From contig DAITVZ010000073.1 in assembly GCA_036841525.1 (NCBI GenBank), forward strand, positions 1-23,128: DNA of 23,128 bases. The letters run 5' to 3'. Under the pieces are notes generated by a model. That model was not told the DNA's origin and searched no databases. It was given only the letters and a program-made list of their open reading frames with translations. This DNA is from JAAYEA01 sp012689325 (GTDB taxonomy: Bacteria; Chloroflexota; Anaerolineae; JAAYEA01). Below, piece by piece: positions 1 to 7,126 of this stretch. The position numbers and the translations under genes are program-made. The first letter of the stretch is position 1, and each line of letters opens with the position of its first letter.

Positions 1-683
1 GCTGCGGCGGCAAGGATGACGAGTGCTGCGACAAGGAAGGCGAGTGCTGTAACGAAGGCGATGAGTGCTGCGGCGGCGATTGCGACGCCGTCGACGTGGC
101 CCAGCGCGGCATCCTCGAGCTGCCCTTGCTGCACAAGGACTTTGTGATGCAATGGCGGGATATGGCGCAGGCCAAGCAACTCGGCTGGCCCCTGGATATC
201 AGCCCCGCGGCTGCGTCCGCCGCCATGGTCGCCCGCAAAGAGGACGAGATGATCTTTGGCGAACTCTTTGACCAGGCAGGCGCGAAGGTCGAAGAGACCG
301 CCTGGGCCAAGCCAGGGGCCGTGTTCGCCGCCCTGGTGAACGCGACCGGCGCCCTCGCGGAGAAGGGCTTCTTTGGCCCCTACGCGGTCGTGGTCAGCCC
401 AGCCGTCTATGCGCTGCTGCACCGCCCCATGGCGGAGCAGATGGGCCTTCTGGAGATCAAGCAGGTGAAGGAACTGGCCAGCGGCGGCGTGTACCAGACG
501 CCCGCCCTGAAGGGCAACCAGGCCCTGGTCATCTCCCAGGGTGTGGAGAACCTCGACCTGGCCGTGGCCCAGGATCTGGTCACCGCCTACCTTGGCCCCG
601 CGGGCATGGAGCATGTCTTCCGGGTCATGGAGAGCCTGGCGTTGCGCGTCAAGCGCCCCGACGCCATCTATGCCATCGAGTAA
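1..683 (+). CDS. Encapsulin (family 1 nanocompartment shell, linocin M18-like), 5' end missing, with cysteine-rich insert
   Basis: Shell protein that self-assembles into an icosahedral protein compartment of the HK97 capsid fold. The frame is open from base 3 and its beginning lies outside the window; 226 residues are visible. From about base 108 the protein follows the encapsulin pattern: ELPLLHKDF, then KEDEMIFGE (family ED-x-IF), GFFGPYAVVVSP, GGVYQTP, ALVIS, DLAVAQDLVTAYLG and a C-terminal ESLALRVKRPDAI. Upstream of this, bases 3-83 encode a Gly/Asp/Glu/Cys-rich stretch with three CC pairs exactly seven residues apart (codons at 24, 45 and 66) plus single cysteines at 3 and 81. By alignment from memory with the Thermotoga encapsulin, this stretch falls at the E-loop, just before the LPLIELRATF-like strand. 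The ATG at 96 is internal, so it is not the start. The superoxide reductase gene follows after 35 bp. No cargo gene is visible upstream. The shell identity is firm; the role of the cysteine segment is unknown. Confidence 0.87.
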   Translation, partial: CGGKDDECCDKEGECCNEGDECCGGDCDAVDVAQRGILELPLLHKDFVMQWRDMAQAKQLGWPLDISPAAASAAMVARKEDEMIFGELFDQAGAKVEETAWAKPGAVFAALVNATGALAEKGFFGPYAVVVSPAVYALLHRPMAEQMGLLEIKQVKELASGGVYQTPALKGNQALVISQGVENLDLAVAQDLVTAYLGPAGMEHVFRVMESLALRVKRPDAIYAIE

Positions 684-718
684 AAACCTGATCAGCAACC
701 AACAAGGGAGGTAACCAC

Positions 719-1114
719 ATGGCTACTTTGGGAGAACGCATTCAGAGCGCGGATTGGAAAAAGGAAAAGCACGTGCCGGTGATCGAGTGCCCGGACACCG
801 TGACCGCGGGGCAGGCCTTTGAGGTCAAGTGCAGCATCGGCAAAGAGATCGCCCACCCCAACACCACGGAGCACCACATCAGTTGGATACAGCTCTTCTT
901 CCAGCCGGAAGGTGACAAGTTTTCCTACGAGGTGGGCCGCTTCGAGTTTTCCGCCCATGGCGAGGCGGTGGCGGGAGCTAACCAGGGCCCGGTCTACACC
1001 GACCCGGTCGTGGCCGTCGCCATGAAGGTCAACAAGGCCGGCACCCTGCACGCCCTGTCCTTCTGCAACATCCACGGGCTGTGGGAGAGCGCCAAGGACG
1101 TCAAGCTGGCCTAG
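719..1114 (+). CDS. Superoxide reductase, one-iron (neelaredoxin / class II desulfoferrodoxin type)
   Basis: Reduces superoxide to hydrogen peroxide without making oxygen, as is typical of anaerobes. The 131-residue protein has the full mononuclear iron site: His18 in EKHVP, His46 in HPN, His52 in TEHHI, and Cys116 and His119 in CNIHG, with Glu16 as the probable exchangeable sixth ligand. The spacing matches archaeal neelaredoxins. There is no N-terminal desulforedoxin (CxxC) domain, so this is the short one-iron form, probably cytoplasmic. The start is supported by AAGGGAGG about 8 bp upstream. The gene lies 35 bp after the encapsulin gene and is followed by an intrinsic terminator, so the two are probably co-transcribed. 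The C-terminus ends just after the ligand motif and shows no obvious encapsulin cargo-loading peptide, so packaging is not supported. Confidence 0.93.
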   Translation: MATLGERIQSADWKKEKHVPVIECPDTVTAGQAFEVKCSIGKEIAHPNTTEHHISWIQLFFQPEGDKFSYEVGRFEFSAHGEAVAGANQGPVYTDPVVAVAMKVNKAGTLHALSFCNIHGLWESAKDVKLA

Positions 1115-1143
1115 GCGCCCTGCTCGCTACATACCGGTCCTGG

Positions 1144-1180
1144 GAGGGCTGTTCGCGGCTGCGGACAGCCCTCTTTTTTT
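1144..1180 (+). terminator. Rho-independent terminator after the encapsulin-SOR unit
   Basis: Nine-base perfect inverted repeat GAGGGCTGT (1144-1152) and ACAGCCCTC (1165-1173), GC-rich 12-nt loop, followed by a run of seven T. It ends 30-66 bp after the superoxide reductase stop and just before the next promoter, so it separates the two transcription units. Confidence 0.9.
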
Positions 1181-1187
1181 CCCGAAA

Positions 1188-1216
1188 TTGACAAAAGCCT
1201 CGAAATGTTGTATCGT
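1188..1216 (+). promoter_or_regulatory. Sigma70-type promoter for the thioredoxin/CcdA fusion gene
   Basis: TTGACA at 1188-1193, 17-bp spacer, TATCGT at 1211-1216. The -35 is consensus and the -10 keeps TAT and the final T. The predicted transcript start near 1223 leaves a leader of about 23 nt carrying GGAGG (1237-1241) before the ATG at 1246. Confidence 0.65.
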
Positions 1217-1245
1217 TGCGAATGGCATTTCTGCGCGGAGGCTCT

Positions 1246-3249
1246 ATGAACCTGGATCATCGCCGCTGGATCATCGCAACCTGCTTGCTTGTGGTGCTGC
1301 TGCTTGCCTTTGTGGCCGGTCCAGCCCAGGCCCGAGAGCTGGCACGTCCCAGCTCCGGCGAGGCTGCCGCCGCGCTGGCCGCCCCGGACCCGGTGGCGCG
1401 CATGCTGCTGTTCTATTCTAACCCCTGCCCAAGTTGCGGTGACGTGGTCAGCAGCTTTGTCCCCCAGCTCAAGGCCAAGTACGGGGCCAAAGCCGATATC
1501 ATGCTCTTCGACACCTCGGAGCCGGCCAACCTCCGCTTGCTCCTCGCCATGGAACAAGCCTATGGCATCCCCGCCGAGCAGACGGCGATCCCCGAGCTGT
1601 TCATCGGCATGGACGTCTTTTTGGGCGCCAACTCGATCAAGCTCGACCTGGAAAAGACCATCGACGACTATTTGGCCCAAGGCGGCGTCGAGCTCACCGA
1701 CCTGGCGAAAAACGCCATGGCCGGATACCAGCAAGGCGTCTCCGGCACGGTCCAGGGCGTGCTGTTCTACATGCCCACCTGCAGCCATTGCGCCGAGATC
1801 ATCGACAACTATATGCCCACCCTCAAGCAGCGCTATGGCGCCGCGCTCCAAATCCAGCTCGTGGACGTCACCTCGGATGCCGCGTATGAGGCCTTTAGCC
1901 GGCTGTTGGAGGCGCTGCTCAAGGAGAAAAAGACCTACGGCGTCCCCACCCTGATCATCGGGGACACGGTCATGATCGGCGCGGTACAGATTCCCGCCCA
2001 AGCCGAGGCCACCATCCAACGCTACTTTGCCGAGGGCGGCGTGGATTATGTCGAGATGGCCCCGGTCCTGGCCGGGTTCGAGTACCAGTTGGGCTTCCGG
2101 CATGACGCGCCCGCGCCGCGCACCGCCGCTCCCGCGGCCAGCCTGACGCCCGCCAGCGGCAAGACCCCTGCCGCCGCCAACTTGCCGCCCATCCACCTAG
2201 CCTACTTTTTCCAGCCAGGCTGCCAGGAATGCGACCGCGTGCAGCTCTTGCTCAACTTTATGCAGAACCGCTACTCCCAGGTAGTGATTACCACCTTCGA
2301 CGTCAAGGCCGAGGCGGCGCTGGTCGAGTGGCTGGGCGAACGCGCCAACGTGCCCGAGGAGAAGCGGCTGGTGGCCCCGGCGATCTTTGTCGGCGACGAC
2401 GCCCTGGTGGACGACGCGATCTATATGGACAGCCTGGAAGCGACGCTCAAGAAATACCTGCTCAGTGGCGCGCCCAAGACCTGGGAGGGTTTTGATCCAA
2501 GTCAGGCCAAAGGCAGCATCATCGACCGCTTTCGCTCCCTGGGCGTGCTGACCATCCTGCTGGCCGGGCTGGGCGATGGCCTGAACCCCTGCGCCTTCAC
2601 GACGCTGATCTTTTTCATCTCGTACCTCTCCTTTAGCGGGCGTAAGGGGCGCGAAATCCTGTGGGTCGGCGGCGCCTTTGCCCTTGGCGTGTTCCTCACC
2701 TACCTGGCGGTGGGGCTGGGCCTCTCCAAGGTGTTGAGCGCTTTCGACTTTCTCGCCAAGATCGGCCGCTGGGTCTATGGCCTCACCGCTGTGCTGTGCA
2801 TCGTGCTGGCCATCCTGAGCGTGCGCGATTACCTCAAAGCACGCCAGGGCAAGATACAGGACATGGCGCTCAGCCTGCCCAAGGTGCTGCGCCAACGCAT
2901 CAACAAGGTCATCCGGGAGGGGCAAGGGTCCAAGTCCTACGTGCCCATCGCGTTCGTCACCGGCGCGGTCATCTCGATCATCGAGTTGGCCTGCACCGGC
3001 CAGGTCTACCTGCCCACCATCATCTTTGTGCTCAGCGTGCCAGAGCTGCGGGTCAAGGCCTTTGCTTACCTGGTGCTCTATAACCTGTTCTTCATCCTGC
3101 CGCTTATCGCGGTGTTCGTGCTGGCCTACTATGGCACCACTACCAACCAACTGACGCGCTTTCTGCAGACCCGAACCGCCACCATCAAGCTGGTCACGGC
3201 GATCCTTTTCGTGGTGCTGGCCGCATGGCTGATCTACGCCCTGCTCTAG
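1246..3249 (+). CDS. Membrane thiol-disulfide protein: signal/anchor, three thioredoxin-like domains, CcdA/DsbD-like transmembrane domain
   Basis: Predicted 667-residue protein that moves electrons across the membrane to outward-facing thioredoxin-like domains. Residues 8-25 are a hydrophobic signal or anchor ending near AQA. Three thioredoxin/glutaredoxin-like modules follow with active sites CPSC (61-64), CSHC (179-182) and CQEC (326-329). Modules 1 and 2 are followed by the expected proline-containing beta strand (IPELFIG, VPTLIIG); module 3 has VAPAIFVG. A Pro/Ala linker (about 288-315) separates modules 2 and 3. From about 430 there are about six membrane segments carrying the paired cysteines of the CcdA/DsbD family, NPC (Cys449) and ELACTG (Cys583). 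I chose ATG 1246 over an in-frame ATG 30 bp upstream because GGAGG sits just before it and the protein then begins with a signal-like sequence. A role in cytochrome c maturation, disulfide reduction or peroxide defence is possible; the substrate cannot be told from sequence. Confidence 0.85.
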   Translation: MNLDHRRWIIATCLLVVLLLAFVAGPAQARELARPSSGEAAAALAAPDPVARMLLFYSNPCPSCGDVVSSFVPQLKAKYGAKADIMLFDTSEPANLRLLLAMEQAYGIPAEQTAIPELFIGMDVFLGANSIKLDLEKTIDDYLAQGGVELTDLAKNAMAGYQQGVSGTVQGVLFYMPTCSHCAEIIDNYMPTLKQRYGAALQIQLVDVTSDAAYEAFSRLLEALLKEKKTYGVPTLIIGDTVMIGAVQIPAQAEATIQRYFAEGGVDYVEMAPVLAGFEYQLGFRHDAPAPRTAAPAASLTPASGKTPAAANLPPIHLAYFFQPGCQECDRVQLLLNFMQNRYSQVVITTFDVKAEAALVEWLGERANVPEEKRLVAPAIFVGDDALVDDAIYMDSLEATLKKYLLSGAPKTWEGFDPSQAKGSIIDRFRSLGVLTILLAGLGDGLNPCAFTTLIFFISYLSFSGRKGREILWVGGAFALGVFLTYLAVGLGLSKVLSAFDFLAKIGRWVYGLTAVLCIVLAILSVRDYLKARQGKIQDMALSLPKVLRQRINKVIREGQGSKSYVPIAFVTGAVISIIELACTGQVYLPTIIFVLSVPELRVKAFAYLVLYNLFFILPLIAVFVLAYYGTTTNQLTRFLQTRTATIKLVTAILFVVLAAWLIYALL

Positions 3250-3935
3250 CGCCTGACCCGCCAGGGGCAGCGGCGCCGGGAAGCGACCCGCAGCATCTCG
3301 CCATCGCCGTGGTGCGCCGGGCCATGGCCGGCCCCCGGCCCGGCGAGGCCGCTCAGTCGGCCATGTCCACCCGGCCCCGCTCGCGGCCCGGGGATTTCGA
3401 CTATGCCGGGCCGCCGCGCCTCAGCGCCGTGCTGATCCTCCTCTACCCGCAAGACGCCACGCTATCTTTTGTACTCACGGTGCGCACCGACACCGTGGCC
3501 CACCACAAGGGCCAGGTCTCGCTGCCGGGAGGCGCCTGGGAGAAGGCCGACGCCTCGCTGGCCCAGACGGCCCTGCGCGAAGCAGAGGAAGAGCTGGGCA
3601 TCTCGCTGGCGGGGGCGGAGCTGCTGGGCGAGCTGACCGGCCTCTATATCGCGCCGAGCCATTATGAGCTGCGCCCTTACGTGGCCTATGTCGCTAGCCA
3701 GCCCGCCTTCCGGCCCTCCCGCGATGAGGTCGCGCAACTGCTCCGGGTTCCCCTCGCGGCGCTGCTGGACCCCGCGTTGCGCCAGGTCGAGACCTGGACC
3801 CTCCGCGGGCGCGAGGTGGAGGTTCCCTTCTTTGACCTGCTGGGCCACAAGGTCTGGGGGGCCACGGCGATGGTGCTCAGCGAATTCGCCGCCATGCTGG
3901 AAAGCGCCGGCGCCAGCCCCAACCCCGCCGATTAG
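3225..3935 (+). CDS. Nudix hydrolase, CoA pyrophosphatase-like (NudL/PCD1 group)
   Basis: Likely hydrolyses CoA or acyl-CoA to phosphopantetheine and 3',5'-ADP, or a related nucleotide diphosphate. The Nudix box is present with catalytic REAEEELG at residues 118-125, after PGGAWEKADAS. The preceding LTVRTDTVAHHKGQVSLPGG matches the CoA-pyrophosphatase signature (arginine, then HxGQ, then PGG). The upstream PRPGEAAQSAM segment also resembles the N-terminal strand region of that group, so the protein starts at or before about base 3324. ATG 3225 overlaps the preceding gene by 25 bp; GTG codons at 3309 and 3312 are alternatives, and neither choice has a convincing ribosome site. Probably co-transcribed with the thiol-disulfide gene. 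Substrate is inferred from family membership. Confidence 0.8.
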   Translation: MADLRPALAPDPPGAAAPGSDPQHLAIAVVRRAMAGPRPGEAAQSAMSTRPRSRPGDFDYAGPPRLSAVLILLYPQDATLSFVLTVRTDTVAHHKGQVSLPGGAWEKADASLAQTALREAEEELGISLAGAELLGELTGLYIAPSHYELRPYVAYVASQPAFRPSRDEVAQLLRVPLAALLDPALRQVETWTLRGREVEVPFFDLLGHKVWGATAMVLSEFAAMLESAGASPNPAD

Positions 3936-3980
3936 CGGCCGCCCTCGAGCCGCATCCGATCCCTGCGCAAGGAGACGATC

Positions 3981-5225
3981 GTGGAAAGCCGCCATACCCT
4001 TTTTCCCCTGGTCACCGCTATCGACCGCGAGACCAAGATACAAGTGACCGGCCTGGAGCCGGGCCGAGCCTATGTGCTGCGCGGCACCTCCATGCACAAG
4101 CCGCCGCACCTCTGGGAGCGCGAGCTGGCCGCCGATGATACCGGCGCGGCGCGCTGGTCCGAGCGATTCCCGCTGCCCGGCGAATATCTGCTCGACCTCT
4201 TCGCGCCAACCGCCCAGCGGCCAGTCATGACCGGACACCTTTTTGCCCTGCCCGAAGGGCTGGCGCGCCGCATCCCCCTGCGTTGCGATTTCCACACCCA
4301 TACCTACTACTCCGATGGGCGGCAATCTCCCACCGAGATGGCCATCCGCGGCCGCGAGCTGGGGCTGGACCTGCTGGCGATCACCGACCATAACCGCTAC
4401 ACCCCCACCCTGGAGGCGATCTCGGGCGCCGGGGCGCTGGGGTTGAACCTGCTCGGGCTGCCCGGGGAAGAGCTCTCCTTTCCCACCTGGCACATGCTCT
4501 CCATCGGCGCGTCGGCAGCGGTAATGGACCGCTTCAACTCGGAGGCGGGCCAGGCCGAGGTGGCGCAGGCAGAGGCCGCGCTGGCGCAGCGTCCGCTGGC
4601 GCCAGGGCTCACGGCGGCCGAGTACGCGCCGATGCGCTGGGCCCTCGACAGGATCCACCGCCACGGCGGCAAGGCCTACCTCTGCCACCCGTACTGGGTG
4701 GCCAGCCGCGTCTACCATCTCGATCCGCGGCTGTACGACCAGATGGTGGCCGATGGCGACCTGGACGCCATCGAGCTACTGGGGGATGTCGAGTTCGAGG
4801 ATAACCTGCTTTCGGTGGCGCGCTATCAGGACCTGTTGCTCCAGGGCCACCGGCTGCCCATCGTGGGCAATTCGGACAGCCACGGCGTGGAGCACACCTA
4901 CGGTTGCCATTGGACGCTGGCCTTGGCCGAGGAAAGGACGGGCGCCAGCGCGCTCGCAGCCATCGCAGAGGGTTACTCGGCGGCGTGCAGCGTCACCGGG
5001 CCGGGGGGACGGCGGGAGGGCTTTCGGGCTTACGGCTCGCACCAGATGGTCGAGTACGCCCTCTTCCTGGAGCGCGAGTTCTTCCCGCTGCATCACGCCA
5101 TCTGCCAGCAGGAGGCGCAAGCGGCCTATCAGGTGCTCTATCACCAGGGGGATAGGAAAGAAATGCTCGGCCACGCCGAACGCATGGCCGAGCTCTATCG
5201 GCAAAGCTTGGCGTGCGCCGCCTGA
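3981..5225 (+). CDS. PHP-domain metal-dependent phosphoesterase-like protein
   Basis: A 414-residue protein with a C-terminal PHP (polymerase and histidinol phosphatase) domain. The metal-binding motifs appear in order: HTH (105-107) with Asp112 (YYSDG), TDHN (135-138), Glu163/164 (GEEL), His171, CHP (His236) and NSDSH (Asp299, His301). All expected PHP ligands are therefore present and an active trinuclear metallohydrolase is likely. Residues 1-98 form an extra beta-rich N-terminal domain that I cannot assign. The start is GTG at 3981 with AAGGAG six bases upstream. Its substrate (nucleotide, histidinol phosphate-like, or other) is unknown. It runs in the same direction as the Nudix gene, 45 bp later, and converges with the minus-strand operon ending at 5266. 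Confidence 0.85.
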   Translation: MESRHTLFPLVTAIDRETKIQVTGLEPGRAYVLRGTSMHKPPHLWERELAADDTGAARWSERFPLPGEYLLDLFAPTAQRPVMTGHLFALPEGLARRIPLRCDFHTHTYYSDGRQSPTEMAIRGRELGLDLLAITDHNRYTPTLEAISGAGALGLNLLGLPGEELSFPTWHMLSIGASAAVMDRFNSEAGQAEVAQAEAALAQRPLAPGLTAAEYAPMRWALDRIHRHGGKAYLCHPYWVASRVYHLDPRLYDQMVADGDLDAIELLGDVEFEDNLLSVARYQDLLLQGHRLPIVGNSDSHGVEHTYGCHWTLALAEERTGASALAAIAEGYSAACSVTGPGGRREGFRAYGSHQMVEYALFLEREFFPLHHAICQQEAQAAYQVLYHQGDRKEMLGHAERMAELYRQSLACAA

Positions 5226-5265
5226 CCCAGCCGGAAGCGTGGCGGGGCGGGAACGGCGCGCGTCG

Positions 5266-5781
5266 CTAGTTGCGGGTGACGGTAATGGTATCCAGCACCG
5301 CCGCGCCAGTGGGCAGCCGGAGCATGCCCGACCATTTGCCGCGGGCCGAGGCCTCCTGGTTGTACTTGGTGATCTGCCGCGTGGCCCCACGCGGGGTCGC
5401 GATGAGCAGGATATCGTAGGTCTTGCCCATGCTCTCGCGCTCGCTGGGCCCGACCGAGATCGCCGAGTGCCATAGCCCCCCTGGCAGCCGCAAGATGGGG
5501 GAAGCTTGCGGGTAAAAGACCGCGATCGGGTCCGCCCCCTCAGCGTCGGAGCCTTCCAGCACATTGGCGCAATAGACGATGAGCCACAGCTCCATGTTTT
5601 CCGCGACGCCGGCATGCGTCCCTTCGCACGCCACGCGATAGGGCACGCGGCTCCCGTCGGTGGGCGAGGTGATCTCGGCCTTGATCTCGGCGATGGCCTG
5701 CTCCGCCTTGCGCCCGCCGCTCATCAGCTTTTCCAGGAAAAGCGCGAAGCCGCTCGTGGGCCTGGGTCGATTCATGCTCAT
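5266..5781 (-). CDS. Hypothetical protein, beta-rich
   Basis: A 171-residue protein that I do not recognise. There is no signal peptide or membrane segment. Residues 1-30 look helical. From about residue 35 the pattern EITSPTDGSRVPYRVACEG resembles the opening strand of a beta-sandwich module seen in extracytoplasmic Chloroflexota proteins, followed by strand-like segments (MELWLIVYC, KTYDILLIATPRG). It is the last gene of the minus-strand operon, and its ATG overlaps the stop of the HD-domain gene (ATGA, 5778-5781), so translational coupling is likely. A second ATG two codons downstream is possible. The gene itself looks real because the overlap and coding pattern fit, but no function can be given. 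Confidence 0.7.
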   Translation of the reverse strand: MSMNRPRPTSGFALFLEKLMSGGRKAEQAIAEIKAEITSPTDGSRVPYRVACEGTHAGVAENMELWLIVYCANVLEGSDAEGADPIAVFYPQASPILRLPGGLWHSAISVGPSERESMGKTYDILLIATPRGATRQITKYNQEASARGKWSGMLRLPTGAAVLDTITVTRN

Positions 5782-6413
5782 AGCTCTCCCTTTACCTCAG
5801 CTTCCAGTCTGGCATAGTATTCGGCCATGAAGCGATGGCGCTCATCCGCCAGCGCCTTGGCTGTGGCGGTAAAGAGCGTGTCTCGCAGCTTGGACAGTTT
5901 AAAGACGTATTCGTGCACGGGCGTGTGGCCCTCGCGCGAGAGGTCGGCCAATCCCGCGGCGCGTTCGCGTTGGGCAAAGGCCGCCGTCACCGGCGCCCAG
6001 AGCGCCTGCCCGCGCTGCCCGCCCATGGCATAGGCCCGCGCCACGCCCACGGCCCCGATGGCGTCCAGCTTGTCCGCGTCGTAGAGGATCTGCCCTTCCA
6101 GCGTCGTGGGGCGGTTGTTGTCGCGAAAGCGATGGGTGCGGATCGCCTCCACCACGGCCGCCGCCTTGGGCTGCCCGGCCAGAATCTCTCGCGCGCGCTC
6201 GGCCCCCGCCTGGGCATGGCACCGGCCTGTGGTCAGCTCGTCAGCCCGGGCCACGTCGTGCAACAGCGCCGCCGCTCGCAGCACCTCCAGGTCGGCGCCT
6301 TCCGCCGCGCCGATGCGCTCCACCAGGCGCAGCACCCGCAGGACGTGGTCAAACCCGTGTACAGGGTCGCCCTCGGGGTAATACCCGCGGGCCTCCTCGA
6401 CGCTGATCATCAT
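5778..6413 (-). CDS. HD-domain phosphohydrolase
   Basis: A 211-residue protein of the HD superfamily, metal-dependent phosphohydrolases often acting on nucleotides. Visible motifs: HGFDHVLRV (His19, His23), LLHDVAR (His52, Asp53), a histidine-containing helix (RCHAQAG, AIRTHRF) and YDADKLDAIGAVGVARAY with the conserved Asp near 112-114. This matches the group of small stand-alone HD proteins, usually 190-220 residues long. The start overlaps the stop of the upstream membrane-protein gene (ATGATG at 6413-6408; the second ATG at 6410 is equally possible). It overlaps the downstream gene by 4 bp. The substrate is unknown. Confidence 0.88.
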   Translation of the reverse strand: MMISVEEARGYYPEGDPVHGFDHVLRVLRLVERIGAAEGADLEVLRAAALLHDVARADELTTGRCHAQAGAERAREILAGQPKAAAVVEAIRTHRFRDNNRPTTLEGQILYDADKLDAIGAVGVARAYAMGGQRGQALWAPVTAAFAQRERAAGLADLSREGHTPVHEYVFKLSKLRDTLFTATAKALADERHRFMAEYYARLEAEVKGEL

Positions 6414-7090
6414 CGGCCGTGTTTCCAGCCCGGCCAGAGATAGGCCGCCGAGCCGACCACCACCGCCTCCCCCAACGCCAGGATGATCCAGGCCACCAAC
6501 CCATCCATCCAGAATACCTCCGGGAGAAGGCGGATCAGGCTGGCGGTGGCAAGGAAGAAGCCGCTATCGCCCACGAAGAAGATGCGGTGAAAGACGTAGA
6601 AAAAGCTGTCAAAGGCTGCCCCCGCCCAAGCCGCAAGCGAGAGAATCCCCACGAAGAGGATCACCGCGCCCCAAAAGACATAGGCCGGATACTTGGCCCG
6701 CAGTTCTGGCCGCCACAACGCATAAACCGTGGTCAGTGCAAAAAGGGTCGCTGCGCCCCAAAAGACCGACAGGGCTCGCTCGAGCAAGCGCTTCGCGTCA
6801 GCCATATGGACTAACTCGCGCGTATCGAGCAGCGGCTCGTCGTCATGCACCAGTGCCTGCAGCGTGCTGATCCCCTGGTCGGAGCGCATATAGACCACCA
6901 GGGCTTGCGCGAAATCCAGGCGCTCCTCACTGGTAAAGCCCTCTGCTGGCGGAAAGGTAGGTCGCCCATACTCGAACTGGAGAAAGGCGGGCGTGAACAG
7001 CACATAGATGTTGATCAGCAGCAGGATCAGCGGCACGGACAGGACCAACAAGGCCACGGCAACGACATTCAGCAGCTTGCGCCAGAACAT
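6410..7090 (-). CDS. TIGR01906 / DUF1461 family integral membrane protein
   Basis: A 226-residue membrane protein of unknown function. A first hydrophobic segment spans about residues 5-28, then an extracytoplasmic loop with the aromatic YVLFTPAFLQFEYGRP start, then three more membrane segments. The family signature is clear near the C-terminus: HRIFFVGDSGFF, then SLIRLLPEVFWMD. The family usually has FF..GDSW..D.LI..FP..FW, so Trp and the following Asp are replaced here by Gly and Ala. I chose ATG 7090 rather than an ATG nine codons upstream because GGGGAGGTGAGC immediately precedes it and the signal-like segment then starts naturally. It lies 36 bp after galT and overlaps the HD gene by 4 bp, consistent with one operon. 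Confidence 0.85.
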   Translation of the reverse strand: MFWRKLLNVVAVALLVLSVPLILLLINIYVLFTPAFLQFEYGRPTFPPAEGFTSEERLDFAQALVVYMRSDQGISTLQALVHDDEPLLDTRELVHMADAKRLLERALSVFWGAATLFALTTVYALWRPELRAKYPAYVFWGAVILFVGILSLAAWAGAAFDSFFYVFHRIFFVGDSGFFLATASLIRLLPEVFWMDGLVAWIILALGEAVVVGSAAYLWPGWKHGR

Positions 7091-7126
7091 GCTCACCTCC
7101 CCGGACGGCCAGGCCATAACGGAGCT

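Noticed and set aside
1090..1114. Encapsulin cargo-loading peptide at the end of the superoxide reductase
   Set aside because: The protein ends in the normal family C-terminus and lacks the hydrophobic Gly/Ser-Leu tail of known loading peptides.
1111..3150. Long minus-strand open frames opposite the thioredoxin/CcdA gene
   Set aside because: The plus-strand protein has multiple conserved motifs; the antisense products are low-complexity Gly/His/Gln-rich.
3462..4718. Minus-strand frame of 418 codons opposite the Nudix and PHP genes
   Set aside because: It spans two well-supported plus-strand genes and shows no motif of its own.
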